A DNA stretch of 64,000 nt from Nitrospirota bacterium. Its GTDB lineage: Bacteria > Nitrospirota > JACRHL01. The stretch is from NCBI GenBank assembly GCA_016212085.1, contig JACRHL010000019.1, positions 248,001 through 312,000 on the forward strand. The letters are read 5' to 3'. Positions 1-8,186 of the stretch are shown here, in pieces; within the stretch, counting starts at the first letter, position 1; each line of letters opens with the position of its first letter. The translations under genes were made by a program, and so were the position numbers. The notes below the pieces were generated by a model. The model worked only from the letters and a program-made list of their open reading frames with translations, did no database searches and was not told the DNA's origin.

Positions 1-354
1 TAAAGCCATTATCCAGGAAGACGTTCCCCTTCACCTCCACACAATCGGCACAGAGGGCGTCGCCTCCCGCGTTGTTGAAGGCGCCCCCCCGGCAGCTGAG
101 GTCCCCCCCCACCGAGGCACCCAGCAGGCGCACCCCCCCGGTGGCGGTAAAGCCATTATCCAGGAAGACATCCCCCTTCACCCCCAAACCATCGGCATTG
201 AGGGCGTCGCCTTCCGCGTTGTTGAAGGTGCCCCCCCGGCAGCTGAGGTCCCCCCCCACCGAGGCACCCCGCAGGCGCACCGCCCCGGTGGCGGTAAAGC
301 CCTCATTCAGGGAGACATCCCCCTTCACCTCCAAACCGTCGGCGTCGATGGGGC
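1..354 (-). repeat. 147-bp coding tandem repeat
   Basis: The motif beginning taaagcc recurs at 1, 148 and 295, giving an exact 147-bp period (49 codons). The first two units are nearly identical at DNA level; the third has drifted somewhat more. This suggests recent unit duplication or gene conversion in the beta-helix part of the gene. Confidence 0.85.
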
Positions 355-754
355 CGGTGTGGCTGCCATCCAGGTGAAGGCCGGGGAGGGTGGCGTCCTG
401 CAGCACGAGCCCGTCGGCCAGGGCGCAGTGCATGAGGGCAAGCGGGAACGGCACCCGGGCGTGCCGGAGGTCAACCCTCTCCGTCACCTTCGCCGCCCAC
501 AGCATGAGGCCGTGCGGGTCGACCCATTGCGCCGCATCGCGGTCGGTGCACAGCCAGCGGATCACCGCCGCGCGGATGGTGCGCTCCGGGCCCCATTGGG
601 CCGCGTTGGCCGGGTCGCCGCCGCCGGGGGGGAGGCCTTCAAAATTGGCGGCCTCCCCTATCGCCGCCGCCCGCAGCATCACTTCCTCGGGCGCGGTGAG
701 GTCCGCAAAGCGCGCCCTGCCGAGCGCCGCCAGTTCGTCCGCCGGGTTTGCCAT
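1..754 (-). CDS. Repeat protein of the pentapeptide/'membrane-associated oxidoreductase'-annotated type, 3' end outside the window
   Basis: Reading leftward from the ATG at 754, the frame stays open to base 1 (251 codons) and runs off the window. Residues 1 to about 125 form a non-repetitive, acidic N-terminal domain. From about residue 133 the protein becomes a 49-residue repeat: a GFTATG turn, VRLLGASVGGDLSC, a GG(T/A)FNNA segment, and VKG(D/N)VFLDN. Regular spacing of small and hydrophobic residues suggests a right-handed beta-helix. Database proteins of this look are often labelled membrane-associated oxidoreductase, a name without biochemical support that I know of. No signal peptide or membrane segment is visible. 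A GGGGTGGTG stretch directly before the ATG may be the ribosome site, and a TATAAT at 793-798 (minus strand) lies 39 bases upstream. Function unknown. Confidence 0.75.
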   Translation of the reverse strand, partial: MANPADELAALGRARFADLTAPEEVMLRAAAIGEAANFEGLPPGGGDPANAAQWGPERTIRAAVIRWLCTDRDAAQWVDPHGLMLWAAKVTERVDLRHARVPFPLALMHCALADGLVLQDATLPGLHLDGSHTGPIDADGLEVKGDVSLNEGFTATGAVRLRGASVGGDLSCRGGTFNNAEGDALNADGLGVKGDVFLDNGFTATGGVRLLGASVGGDLSCRGGAFNNAGGDALCADCVEVKGNVFLDNGF

Positions 755-1054
755 CACCACCCCATGTTGCAGAATGCCCAAGTGGAAGCCGGATTATATG
801 CCGGTTTCAGCAAGGGCTCGCTTACCCCGTTACGCATCAAAACGGTATTCGGCCACAACCCCTGCCCCGTTGATGGCCTCGGTGGGCGGGGATCGCGCCC
901 GCAACGCGCCTTGGCGCCATCCGGCGATCCGCGCGCGGGCATGGGGGAGGGGGGCAAACCCATGGGTCGTGCGCGCCACACGCGCCGCCACCCATGCGGC
1001 TCACCGACACACGGCGGACACCCCCAAGGCGCCGCCGGTGCAACCTGTCGAAAT
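755..1054. other. Intergenic region with no gene seen
   Basis: Three hundred bases between the repeat-protein gene and tRNA-Glu. On the minus strand it holds a perfect TATAAT at 793-798 with only a weak -35 partner, a candidate promoter for the gene starting at 754. Nothing else recognisable: open frames here have no ribosome site or family resemblance. Confidence 0.5.
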
Positions 1055-1132
1055 TGGCGTCCCCAAGGGGATTCGAACCCCTGTCGCCGCCGTGAAAGGG
1101 CGGTGTCCTAGGCCAGGCTAGACGATGGGGAC
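1055..1132 (-). tRNA. tRNA-Glu (anticodon TTC)
   Basis: Full cloverleaf on the minus strand. The acceptor stem is GTCCCCA paired with TGGGGAC, the discriminator is G, the anticodon loop CTTTCAC sits in a CCGCC/GGCGG stem, and the T-loop is GGTTCGAATCC. The 3' CCA is encoded (1057-1055). The sequence is very close to E. coli tRNA-Glu. It lies 129 bases downstream of tRNA-Lys on the same strand with no terminator between, so the two are probably co-transcribed. Confidence 0.95.
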
Positions 1133-1261
1133 GCAAGCGGGATGCGTCGGGGGGGAGGCGGTTGGGCGCCTCCGTGAAAAAACCGTGCGGGCCGCCCACG
1201 ACCGGGCCCGCTGGCCGTGCCGGGAAAGCCCGATCGCGATGCGGGCCGCGTCGAGCGAGGA

Positions 1262-1337
1262 TGGTGAGCCGCGTTGGACTCGAACCAACGACCCGCGCCT
1301 TAAAAGGGCGCTGCTCTACCAACTGAGCTAGCGGCCC
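1262..1337 (-). tRNA. tRNA-Lys (anticodon TTT)
   Basis: Cloverleaf on the minus strand, 76 nt including the encoded CCA. The acceptor stem GGGCCGC pairs with GCGGCTC (one G-U), the D-arm reads AGCTCAGTTGGTAGAGC, the anticodon loop is CTTTTAA in a GCGCC/GGCGC stem, and the T-arm is GTTGGTTCGAGTCCAAC. It is first in the tRNA-Lys/tRNA-Glu unit. Confidence 0.95.
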
Positions 1338-1360
1338 ATGTGCCGTCTCGCGCGGTGCGG

Positions 1361-1390
1361 ACTATACCAACGGGGCGGGGCCCCGGTCAA
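1361..1390 (-). promoter_or_regulatory. Sigma70 promoter for tRNA-Lys/tRNA-Glu
   Basis: On the minus strand, TTGACC (1390-1385) and TATAGT (1366-1361) are separated by 18 bases. The predicted start is about 18 bases before the tRNA 5' end, a normal distance for tRNA units. Confidence 0.7.
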
Positions 1391-1405
1391 GGGCGCCGGA
1401 CCCGC

Positions 1406-2845
1406 CTACACGCCGTCCGCCAGCAGCGCCCGCAACACCTCCCCGGCCGCCGCCGCCACCGCCGGGTCCGGCCCGCCCTTCAGCTCCTCGAGCAGGGTGG
1501 CGGCCTGGCCGGGCTGCAAGGTCAGGCGCAGGTAGCGCGCCAGCTCCAGCCGGGCCTCGGCCCCCTTGCCCGCCGCGTCCAGCAGTTCCGACAGGCGGAA
1601 GTGGCTCATGGGGTGCTGGGCATCCGCCTGGATGGCGCGCCGGTAAGCGGCCTCGGCGGCGGCGCCGTCGCCCGCGTCGCGCGCCACCTCGCCCGCCAGG
1701 AACTGGGCCGCCGCGTCGCCGGGGGCGGCCTCCGCCAGGGCGCCGGCCACCGTCCGGGCCTCGTCCCGCCGCCCCAGGCGCAGCAGGGCCGTTCCCAGCG
1801 CCGTGCGCACCGGCGCCGAGGCGGGCCGCTCCGCCGCCGCCCGCTCCAGGTACGGCAGCGCCTCGCCAAAGCGTGACGCGGCGAGCAACGCCACCCCTTG
1901 CGGAAAATCGCCCCCCGGCGCAGGCCGGCGCGCCAGGGCGTCCACCGCCAGCACCCCCTGCAAACGGGCCCAGGCGGTGCCGTCACGGCGCGGCGGCACC
2001 CCCTTGTCCGAGCGCTCGATGAAGCGCCCCACCCGCAGGTGGCGCTCGTCCAGGCCGGGGTGGGTGGACAGGTAGGGGTACTGCCCGGAGGGCACCACCA
2101 GGCGCTGCTGGCGGGCCAGGGTGTCGAAGAACGCCACCAGGCCGTGCGGATCGATGCCGGCCCGGTCCAGGTAGCCCAGCGCCGCCTGGTCCGCCTCGCG
2201 CTCGTGCTCGCGCGAGAACGCCAGTTGCACCGAGGCGGAGCCGGCCAGCGAGAACGCCGTCACCGCCTCGTTCACCTGGCCCAGCAGGATGGCGGCGATG
2301 GCGGCCAGATCGGCGGCGGCGATCTTCTTCTGGTCCTTGAAGAAGTGCTCCAGCTTCACGTGGCCCACCTCGTGGGCCAGCACGCCGGCCAGCTCCTCCT
2401 CGTCGTGCAGGCGCGTGAGCAGGCCATCGAACACGAAGATGTAGCCGCCGGGGATGGCGAAGGCGTTGGCCTGGGGGTTCTCCACCACAAAAAAATGGTA
2501 GCGCTCCGGGTCGTCCCCGGCGGCGCGCACGATGTCGCCGCCGATGCGGCGCACCGGCTCGGTGACCGCGTAATCGGTGACAAAGCGGTATTCGCGCAGC
2601 GCCACCGCCACGAACTCCCGCCCCATCTCCTTGCCCTTCAGCTCCGGTCCCGCGGGCGCGGGCGGCAACTTGGCCGTGTCAGGCGCGGGGGCGTCCGCCG
2701 CGGGGCCCGGCGGCGGGCCGCCGCCGGCGCAGGCGGCGGCAAGGATCAGGGCGAGCGCGGCGCCGGCGGCGAACGCCCGGTGGTGGAAACGGCGAATCCA
2801 GGCGTTGCCCAGGGCGCGGAACCGGATATAGAATGATTGTTTCAT
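1406..2845 (-). CDS. M48-family metalloprotease with TPR repeats, probable lipoprotein (BepA-like)
   Basis: A 479-residue protein with a hydrophobic N-terminal segment ending in LAAAC (Cys39), a plausible lipobox, so probably attached to the inner face of the outer membrane. The zinc site HEVGH is at residues 158-162 and the downstream HEREAD segment supplies the third-ligand Glu. Both are M48 hallmarks. After about residue 330 the chain is alanine-rich helical repeats resembling TPRs (for example ALPYLERAAAERP and AEAAYRRAIQADA). This architecture matches BepA (YfgC), which degrades or assists stalled outer-membrane proteins such as LptD. It is divergent from the sigma54-type regulator starting 23 bases away. 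An M48-TPR assignment is firm; the BepA role is inferred from architecture. Confidence 0.88.
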   Translation of the reverse strand: MKQSFYIRFRALGNAWIRRFHHRAFAAGAALALILAAACAGGGPPPGPAADAPAPDTAKLPPAPAGPELKGKEMGREFVAVALREYRFVTDYAVTEPVRRIGGDIVRAAGDDPERYHFFVVENPQANAFAIPGGYIFVFDGLLTRLHDEEELAGVLAHEVGHVKLEHFFKDQKKIAAADLAAIAAILLGQVNEAVTAFSLAGSASVQLAFSREHEREADQAALGYLDRAGIDPHGLVAFFDTLARQQRLVVPSGQYPYLSTHPGLDERHLRVGRFIERSDKGVPPRRDGTAWARLQGVLAVDALARRPAPGGDFPQGVALLAASRFGEALPYLERAAAERPASAPVRTALGTALLRLGRRDEARTVAGALAEAAPGDAAAQFLAGEVARDAGDGAAAEAAYRRAIQADAQHPMSHFRLSELLDAAGKGAEARLELARYLRLTLQPGQAATLLEELKGGPDPAVAAAAGEVLRALLADGV

Positions 2846-2868
2846 AAGTGAAAAACTCCGGAACGCCC

Positions 2869-4266
2869 ATGCGCCAGCTCACGGAAGAAAAGATCGACCC
2901 CGAGGTCATCCTCAACGCCATCAACGACGGCGTGGTGACCATCGGGCTGGACCGGCGGGTCCATTATATTAACGAAGCGGCCCTGCGCATCCTCGGCTAC
3001 GACCGCGACGAGGCCATGGGGGCGGAGTGCGCCAGGATCATCCGCTGCGCCGCCTGCGGCACGCAGGACTGCCTGCTCGACAGGACCCTCAAGACGCGCA
3101 CCGACATCCGCTCCTACGACACCTACCTCATCAACAAGGTGGGCGCGGAGATCCCGGTCACCGTCAACGCCTCCCTGCTGTTCGACGAGGACGGCCAGGC
3201 GATCGGCGAGGTGGAGGTGTTCCGCGACGTGTCCGAGCAGCGCAAGCTCACCGAGGAGCTGCACGGCAAGTTCTCGTTCGGGCAGATCATCGGCAAGAAC
3301 CACCGCATGCAGGCCCTTTACGACGTGCTGCCGTCGGTGGCCGCCACCAAGACCACCATTCTCATCGAGGGCGAGACCGGCACCGGCAAGGAGCTCATCG
3401 CCCACGCCATCCACGAGCATAGCCCGCGCGCGGGCAAGCCGTTCATCAAATTCAACTGCGCGGCCCTGGCCGAGGGGGTGCTGGAGAGCGAGCTGTTCGG
3501 CCACGTCAAGGGCTCCTTCACCGGCGCCGTGGCCGACAAGAAGGGGCGTTTCCTGCTGGCGGACGGCGGCACCATCTTTTTGGACGAGATCGGCGACATC
3601 TCCCCCGCCACCCAGATCCGCCTGCTCCGGGTGCTCCAGGAGGAGGCCTTCGAGCCGGTGGGCGGCAACGACACGGTGCAGGTGGACGTGCGCGTGATCG
3701 CCGCCACCCACCGCGACCTGAAGGCCATGGTGCGCGCCGGCACCTTCCGCGAGGACCTGTACTACCGGCTGCGGGTCATGCCGCTGCGCGTGCCGGCCCT
3801 GCGCGAGCGCCACGACGACATCCCGCTGCTCACCAACCACTTCCTCATCCAGTTCAACCAGGACATGGGCAAGGACGTGCAGGGGCTGTCGCCGGAGGCC
3901 CTCGAACACCTGATGAACTACGCCTATCCCGGCAACGTGCGCGAGCTGGAAAACATTCTGGAGCACGCCATGGTGCTGTGCCGGGGCCCGATCATCACCG
4001 TGCACCACCTGCCCCGGGAGGTGGTGCAGACCAACAGCGGCCTGGTGCAGATCGCCCCCACCCCCGCCAGCGGCGCCGACGATACCCGGCTGCACGTCGA
4101 CATGGACAGCGCCGACCCCCTCTCCGACGTGGCCCGCGAGGCCATCATGCGGGTGCTGGACCAGTGCGGCTGGCACCTGGGCACGGCGGCCAGGCGCCTC
4201 AACCTGAGCCGCACCACCCTGTGGCGCCGCATGAAGCGCTTCGGCATCGAGAAGCGCTCCCGGTAG
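2869..4266 (+). CDS. Sigma54-dependent transcriptional regulator, PAS-AAA+-Fis
   Basis: The order is an N-terminal PAS domain (about 1-115), an AAA+ domain and a C-terminal Fis-type helix-turn-helix (about 420-462, ending TLWRRMKRFG). Walker A GETGTGKE is near residue 168 and the sigma54-contact loop reads GSFTGA near 214, so it should activate sigma54 polymerase. The PAS domain carries a cysteine cluster (CARIIRCAACGTQDC, residues about 47-61), which could bind metal or sense redox. There is no receiver domain, so it does not look like a classical two-component regulator. I chose ATG 2869. A GTG at 2848 would add seven residues but has no ribosome site. The pterin genes follow after 4 bases and are the obvious co-transcribed neighbours; targets are unknown. 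Confidence 0.9.
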   Translation: MRQLTEEKIDPEVILNAINDGVVTIGLDRRVHYINEAALRILGYDRDEAMGAECARIIRCAACGTQDCLLDRTLKTRTDIRSYDTYLINKVGAEIPVTVNASLLFDEDGQAIGEVEVFRDVSEQRKLTEELHGKFSFGQIIGKNHRMQALYDVLPSVAATKTTILIEGETGTGKELIAHAIHEHSPRAGKPFIKFNCAALAEGVLESELFGHVKGSFTGAVADKKGRFLLADGGTIFLDEIGDISPATQIRLLRVLQEEAFEPVGGNDTVQVDVRVIAATHRDLKAMVRAGTFREDLYYRLRVMPLRVPALRERHDDIPLLTNHFLIQFNQDMGKDVQGLSPEALEHLMNYAYPGNVRELENILEHAMVLCRGPIITVHHLPREVVQTNSGLVQIAPTPASGADDTRLHVDMDSADPLSDVAREAIMRVLDQCGWHLGTAARRLNLSRTTLWRRMKRFGIEKRSR

Positions 4267-4270
4267 GACC

Positions 4271-5137
4271 GTGAACGGCAACTTACAGCGGGGGCGCGGC
4301 GACGGCCGCGTGCACATCACCAAGCGCGCCGAGGTGGCCACCTCGCACCGCCTGGCCCACCCCGCCTGGGACGACGCCAGGAACCAGGCCGTGTACGGCC
4401 TGGAGGCGCGCCCCCACGGCCACAACCTCCTGGTGGAGGCCACCGTGTCGGGCCCGGTGGATCCGCGCACCGGCATGGTGCTCAACATCAAGGACGTGAA
4501 ACGGGCCCTCACCGACATGCTGGCCCGCTACGACCACCAGGACCTGAACGGCGACCACCCGGCCTTTGCCGCCACCGCCCCCACCCTGGAGCGGGTGGCC
4601 GAGACCATGTGGGCGGAGCTGGCCCCCGCCATCCCCGAGGGGCGGCTGGAGCGCCTGCGCCTGTTCGAGAACGACGACGCCCGTTACGAAATCACCCGCG
4701 CGGGCTCGCCCCCGCGCCGGCCGCAGGGGGGAACCATGCTCATCACCCGCCGCTACACCTTTTCCGCCGCCCACCGGCTGCACTCGCCGCACCTGTCGGA
4801 CACGGACAACGCGCGCCTGTTCCAGGGCTGCAACAACCCCAACGGCCACGGCCACAACTACACCCTGGAGGTGACCGTGGCGGGCGGCGTCGACCCGCAA
4901 ACGGGCCTCGCCGCCGACCACGCCGCCCTCGACAAGGCGGTGCGCGAGGCGGTGGTGGACCGCTACCACTACCGCAACCTGAACGACGACCTGCCGGAAT
5001 TCGCCGGCCAGGTGACCACCAGCGAGAACATCGTGCGCATCGTCTGGGATCTCCTGGCGAAAAAGCTCGGCACGGGCACCCTGCACCGGGTGATGCTCGG
5101 CGAGACCCGCGACAACTACTTCGAATACTATGGATGA
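4271..5137 (+). CDS. Tandem two-domain 6-pyruvoyl-tetrahydropterin synthase / QueD-like protein
   Basis: Two PTPS/QueD domains lie in one frame: residues 1 to about 140 and about 156-288. Each has the zinc-binding SHR or AHR histidine and a GHN motif (PHGHN, GHGHN). The second domain retains the catalytic cysteine (Cys187 in FQGCNNP) and the C-terminal ETRDNYFEY segment. In the first domain the equivalent position reads YGLEARP, with no cysteine, so it is probably catalytically altered. The family converts 7,8-dihydroneopterin triphosphate to 6-pyruvoyl- or 6-carboxy-tetrahydropterin (biopterin or queuosine routes). The start is GTG 4271, with TAGGA overlapping the stop of the regulator. An ATG at 4736 could give domain 2 alone. 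The 3' end overlaps folE by 8 bases, so substrate supply is coupled. Confidence 0.88.
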   Translation: MNGNLQRGRGDGRVHITKRAEVATSHRLAHPAWDDARNQAVYGLEARPHGHNLLVEATVSGPVDPRTGMVLNIKDVKRALTDMLARYDHQDLNGDHPAFAATAPTLERVAETMWAELAPAIPEGRLERLRLFENDDARYEITRAGSPPRRPQGGTMLITRRYTFSAAHRLHSPHLSDTDNARLFQGCNNPNGHGHNYTLEVTVAGGVDPQTGLAADHAALDKAVREAVVDRYHYRNLNDDLPEFAGQVTTSENIVRIVWDLLAKKLGTGTLHRVMLGETRDNYFEYYG

Positions 5138-5750
5138 CGCTATGGACACCGTGGACGCCCACATGGAAACCGCCACCCGGTTGGAAACCGCCACCCACAT
5201 CGAGATGGCCGACACGGTCACGCGCCTGCTCGCCCTGCTGGGCGAGGACACGGACCGCGAGGGGCTGCTGCGCACCCCCATGCGGGTGGCCAAGGCCCTG
5301 GACTTCCTCACCTCCGGACACCGCATGACCCTGGCGGACGCGGTGGGCGACGCCCTGTTCGACGTGGACTACTCGGAGATGGTGATCGTCAAGGACATCG
5401 ACTTCTACAGCCTGTGCGAGCACCACATGCTGCCGTTCTACGGCAAGGCCCACGTGGCCTACCTGCCCAAGGGCAAGGTGGTGGGCCTGTCCAAGCTGCC
5501 GCGCATCGTCGACATGTTCGCGCGCCGCCTCCAGGTGCAGGAACGCATGACCCAGGACATCGCCCGTGCCGTGCGGGAGGCGGTGGACCCCCACGGCGTG
5601 GGGGTGGTGATCGAGGCCTCCCACCTGTGCATGATGATGCGCGGGGTCGAAAAGCAGAACAGCCGCACCACCAGCAGCGCCATGCTGGGAACCTTCAAGG
5701 ACGACCCGAAGACCCGCACCGAGTTCCTCACCCTGCTCGGCCGCGCCTGA
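5130..5750 (+). CDS. folE: GTP cyclohydrolase I
   Basis: A 206-residue protein of the FolE family, which converts GTP to 7,8-dihydroneopterin triphosphate. The zinc ligands are visible: Cys96 and His99 in LCEHHMLPF, and Cys167 in HLCMMMRG. The spacing of 71 between the cysteines equals that of E. coli FolE (110 and 181). The conserved KVVGLSK and RVQVQERMT-like segments are also present. The first 30 residues are variable and rich in repeated ET(A)T motifs, so the true start could be a later Met. It overlaps the tandem PTPS gene by 8 bases and feeds it. folB lies 2.4 kb downstream, so folate, biopterin or queuosine precursor supply are all possible uses. Confidence 0.95.
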   Translation: MDDAMDTVDAHMETATRLETATHIEMADTVTRLLALLGEDTDREGLLRTPMRVAKALDFLTSGHRMTLADAVGDALFDVDYSEMVIVKDIDFYSLCEHHMLPFYGKAHVAYLPKGKVVGLSKLPRIVDMFARRLQVQERMTQDIARAVREAVDPHGVGVVIEASHLCMMMRGVEKQNSRTTSSAMLGTFKDDPKTRTEFLTLLGRA

Positions 5751-5822
5751 GGGCGCACGGCGCCCGGACGCGCCATAATTGAGAAACGGGCGCGAACCAA
5801 GGCCGCGCCCGGCAGGAACCGC

Positions 5823-7193
5823 ATGCAACACCCCATCCCCATGCCGCTGGCGGCGGTCCGGCAGGAAATGAGCGCGTGCATCAAGTGCGCCGCGTGCATG
5901 CCGGTCTGCCCCACCTACCGGGAGGCGCGCCGGGAGTCCATGGGGCCGCGCGGCCGGCTGGCCCTGGCGGTGGCCATGCTGGAGGGCGGGCTAAACCCGG
6001 CGGACGGCGTCATGGGCCCCATCGGCTCGTGCATCGACTGCCGCGCCTGCGTGCCCGCCTGCCCGCGCCACATCCCCCTGGCCGACGTGTTCTACGCCGC
6101 CAAGGCGACCCTCGCCCAGGCCCGGGCCGGCGGCCTCGCCGCCACCCTGCTCAAGGCGGTGAGCCACTGGGTGATCGTGGGCAACCGCTTCCGGCCGCTG
6201 CTGGCCCCCGGCCGGCTGGCCATGACCCTCTACCACGGCGTGGCCGACACCAGCCCCCTGGCCCGCCTGTTCCCGTTCTTCCGCGCTGGCAGAAAGCGCG
6301 CCCTGCCCGATGTGGTGGCGCGGCCCCTCACCGACCGCTACCCGGAGGTGATCACCGTGCCCGATCCCAGGGGGCGGGTGGCGTTCTTCCCCGGCTGCGT
6401 CATCAACTTCACCGGCACCGACATCGGCCGCGCCACCCTCAGCGCCCTCACCAAGCTGGGGGTGGAGGTGGTCCTGCCCAGGGACGCGCCGTGCTGCGGC
6501 ATCCCCCTCCTGTCCCTGGGCGACCGGGAGGGGGCGCGCCAGGTGGCGCGCGACGTGGTGGCCCGCTACGGCGCCATCCAGGCCGACTGGGTGATCACCG
6601 CCTGCGCCTCCTGCGGCACCACCCTGCGCGACACCTATCCGCAGTTGCTCAAGGGCGACGCGGCGGCCCAGGCCCTGGCGGCCAAGGTGCTGGACGTGAC
6701 GGAGTACATCACCCGCCACACGGACTACCCGGCGCGGGCGGGCATGCTCACCCAGACCATCACCTACCACGACCCGTGCCACATGGCGCGCGGCATGAAC
6801 GTCACCGCCGAGCCGCGCCGGATCCTGCGCGACATCGCCGGCGACGGGTTCAAGGAGATGGAGGCGCCGGACACCTGCTGCGGCTTTGGCGGCCTGTTCT
6901 CCGCCCTGCACTACGACCTGGCCCTGGAGGTGGGGGCGCGCAAGGTGGAACGGGTGAGGCAGAGCGGCGCCCGGGTGGTGGCCACCGGCTGCCCCGGCTG
7001 CCAGATGCAAATGACCGACACCCTGGCGCGGGGCGGCGTGCCCGCCCGGGTGCTGCACACGGTGGAACTGCTCGACATGGCCCTGGACGCCCCGCCGGCG
7101 GCGCCGGTTGTTGCAGGGAATGTTTCACGAAACGTTTCATTTTGGAACATGCGCCGCACAGGCCCCAAAAAAACACAACAACAGCGTGATTAA
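5823..7193 (+). CDS. (Fe-S)-binding oxidoreductase subunit with two CCG domains (GlcF/LutA-like)
   Basis: The N-terminus holds two 4Fe-4S motifs: Cys19-x2-Cys22-x2-Cys25-x3-Cys29 (CIKCAACMPVC) and a second CIDCRACVPAC. Two cysteine-rich CCG domains follow, each with its CCG signature (CCGIPLL and CCGFGGL). This is the architecture of the iron-sulfur subunit of glycolate oxidase, lactate oxidase LutA and heterodisulfide-reductase-like enzymes, which pass electrons from a flavin partner to quinone or another carrier. No FAD subunit gene is next to it, so the substrate cannot be named. The last 35 residues (after LLDMALDAPP) are atypical, encoded by AT-richer DNA, and may be a readthrough-like extension. 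Start ATG 5823 follows GCAGGAACC. Confidence 0.85.
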   Translation: MQHPIPMPLAAVRQEMSACIKCAACMPVCPTYREARRESMGPRGRLALAVAMLEGGLNPADGVMGPIGSCIDCRACVPACPRHIPLADVFYAAKATLAQARAGGLAATLLKAVSHWVIVGNRFRPLLAPGRLAMTLYHGVADTSPLARLFPFFRAGRKRALPDVVARPLTDRYPEVITVPDPRGRVAFFPGCVINFTGTDIGRATLSALTKLGVEVVLPRDAPCCGIPLLSLGDREGARQVARDVVARYGAIQADWVITACASCGTTLRDTYPQLLKGDAAAQALAAKVLDVTEYITRHTDYPARAGMLTQTITYHDPCHMARGMNVTAEPRRILRDIAGDGFKEMEAPDTCCGFGGLFSALHYDLALEVGARKVERVRQSGARVVATGCPGCQMQMTDTLARGGVPARVLHTVELLDMALDAPPAAPVVAGNVSRNVSFWNMRRTGPKKTQQQRD

Positions 7194-7275
7194 TAACGAT
7201 TATACAGCGCGCGTTTCTGGCATGAAACCGGAAAATGATTCGCATATGAAACATAAATTGTTTCACGCCGGAGAC
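7121..7275. promoter_or_regulatory. AT-rich stretch with repeated GAAAC/GTTTC motifs
   Basis: The local base composition drops sharply compared with all neighbours. GTTTCA or TGAAAC occurs at 7122, 7134, 7222, 7247 and 7259, including the inverted pairs GTTTCACGAAAC and GAAACATAAATTGTTTC. The spaced inverted repeats suggest a regulator-binding region ahead of the small zinc-ribbon gene, but no known consensus fits. Confidence 0.3.
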
Positions 7276-7329
7276 GCGTCTTTTTCGGTTTATCCATACA
7301 AAGCAACCACTTAGCCCTGTTTTTGCGGG

Positions 7330-7345
7330 TGGCATGGAACTTGTA
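7330..7345 (+). promoter_or_regulatory. Possible sigma54 promoter
   Basis: The sequence TGGCATG, four bases, TTGTA matches the sigma54 consensus TGGCACG-N4-TTGCA in spacing, with T for C in the -12 GC. It lies 48 bases before the ATG at 7393. The weak -12 element makes this only a candidate. A sigma54 activator is encoded at 2869-4266. Confidence 0.3.
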
Positions 7346-7392
7346 TTCTTACGGGGTGAGCGTTTGTTTCGGTTCCCTTCCTGTAAGGAGAC

Positions 7393-7593
7393 ATGACCGT
7401 GGATTGCCCCCGTTGCCGTGCATCGATGATTGCAGACTCCTATACGGACCTGTTGGACGATACGGGCCAGATCGGCATCACCGCCTGGCGCTGCCTGAAC
7501 TGCGGCGAGGTGGTGGACCCGGTGATCCTGGCCAACCGCGCCTCGCGGCCGGAGCCGTTCGTCAGCAAGTCCCGCAAGAACTGGGGAGCCTAG
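7393..7593 (+). CDS. Small zinc-ribbon protein, 66 aa
   Basis: The protein opens CPRC and later has CLNCGE, two CxxC pairs 33 residues apart, the pattern of a small zinc ribbon. A strong ribosome site (TAAGGAGAC) precedes ATG 7393 closely. The C-terminus is basic (SKSRKNWG). It has no catalytic motif. Small ribbons of this size often bind nucleic acid or polymerase, but that is inference. It stands alone between an unusual AT-rich upstream region and the erpA promoter. Confidence 0.75.
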   Translation: MTVDCPRCRASMIADSYTDLLDDTGQIGITAWRCLNCGEVVDPVILANRASRPEPFVSKSRKNWGA

Positions 7594-7614
7594 CGCCCCC
7601 AGGGGGTGGACGCC

Positions 7615-7643
7615 TTGCCCCATGGGCCGATGGCGTCTAAAAT
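7615..7643 (+). promoter_or_regulatory. Sigma70 promoter for erpA
   Basis: TTGCCC (7615-7620), a 17-base spacer and TAAAAT (7638-7643). The ATG of the A-type carrier is at 7735, preceded by CAAGGAGACC. Confidence 0.6.
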
Positions 7644-7734
7644 ATAAGGATGATTTCCGCGAGCCCGGGCGGTTTGCGGGCGGCATCGGCCCAGACGCGG
7701 CCGGCGCCCATAAGAACATTTCAAGGAGACCGTC

Positions 7735-8076
7735 ATGAGTGCAGAGACCCAGGTGATCAACGTGACCGAGGCCGCCACCGCCAAGATCAAGGAACTGCTG
7801 ATGAGCGAGAACAAGGACGGCCACGGGATCCGTCTGTCGGTGGCCGGTGGCGGTTGCCACGGCTACCAGTACGGCATGCAGTTCGAGAGCGCCCCCACCG
7901 ACATGGATCAGGTGATCGAGGTGGAAGGCGTGAGGTTCTACATCGACCCCATGAGCATCCCCATGCTGTCGGGCGCCCAGGTCGACTATGTGGAGACCGT
8001 GCAGGGTTCCGGCTTCGCCATCAACAACCCGAACGCCCAGTCCACCTGCGGCTGCGGCAGCTCGTTCTCCGCCTGA
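7735..8076 (+). CDS. erpA: A-type iron-sulfur cluster carrier/insertion protein (ErpA/IscA family)
   Basis: A 113-residue HesB-like protein with the three conserved cluster ligands, Cys41 (GGGCHGY) and Cys105/Cys107 (TCGCGSSF). The family receives 4Fe-4S clusters from the scaffold and delivers them to apo-proteins in the cytosol. The wording VxVEGVxFYIDP and SGAQVDYVE is typical. ErpA versus IscA or SufA cannot be settled from sequence alone; the solitary position outside an isc or suf operon favours ErpA. It is monocistronic: own promoter at 7615-7643 and a strong terminator at 8109-8134. The many Fe-S proteins in the window (Fe-S oxidoreductase, ETF-QO) are plausible clients. Confidence 0.88.
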   Translation: MSAETQVINVTEAATAKIKELLMSENKDGHGIRLSVAGGGCHGYQYGMQFESAPTDMDQVIEVEGVRFYIDPMSIPMLSGAQVDYVETVQGSGFAINNPNAQSTCGCGSSFSA

Positions 8077-8108
8077 TCGCCCCCGATCGGGTGGACCGGC
8101 CACAAGAA

Positions 8109-8134
8109 GGGCCCGGGAGACCGGGCCCTTTTTT
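8109..8134 (+). terminator. Intrinsic terminator after erpA
   Basis: A perfect 8-bp stem GGGCCCGG/CCGGGCCC with loop GAGA, followed by six T residues. Confidence 0.92.
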
Positions 8135-8186
8135 GTGCCCGGCCGCCCCCGCCACGCGCCGCCCCGTTCGCGTATCATAGTCGGCC

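Noticed and set aside
5751-5765. Terminator after folE
   Set aside because: GGGCGC/GCGCCC forms a short stem but no T-run follows.
7108-7314. A 68-residue open frame overlapping the AT-rich region
   Set aside because: It overlaps the end of the Fe-S gene, has no ribosome site and no family resemblance; composition reflects the regulatory DNA.
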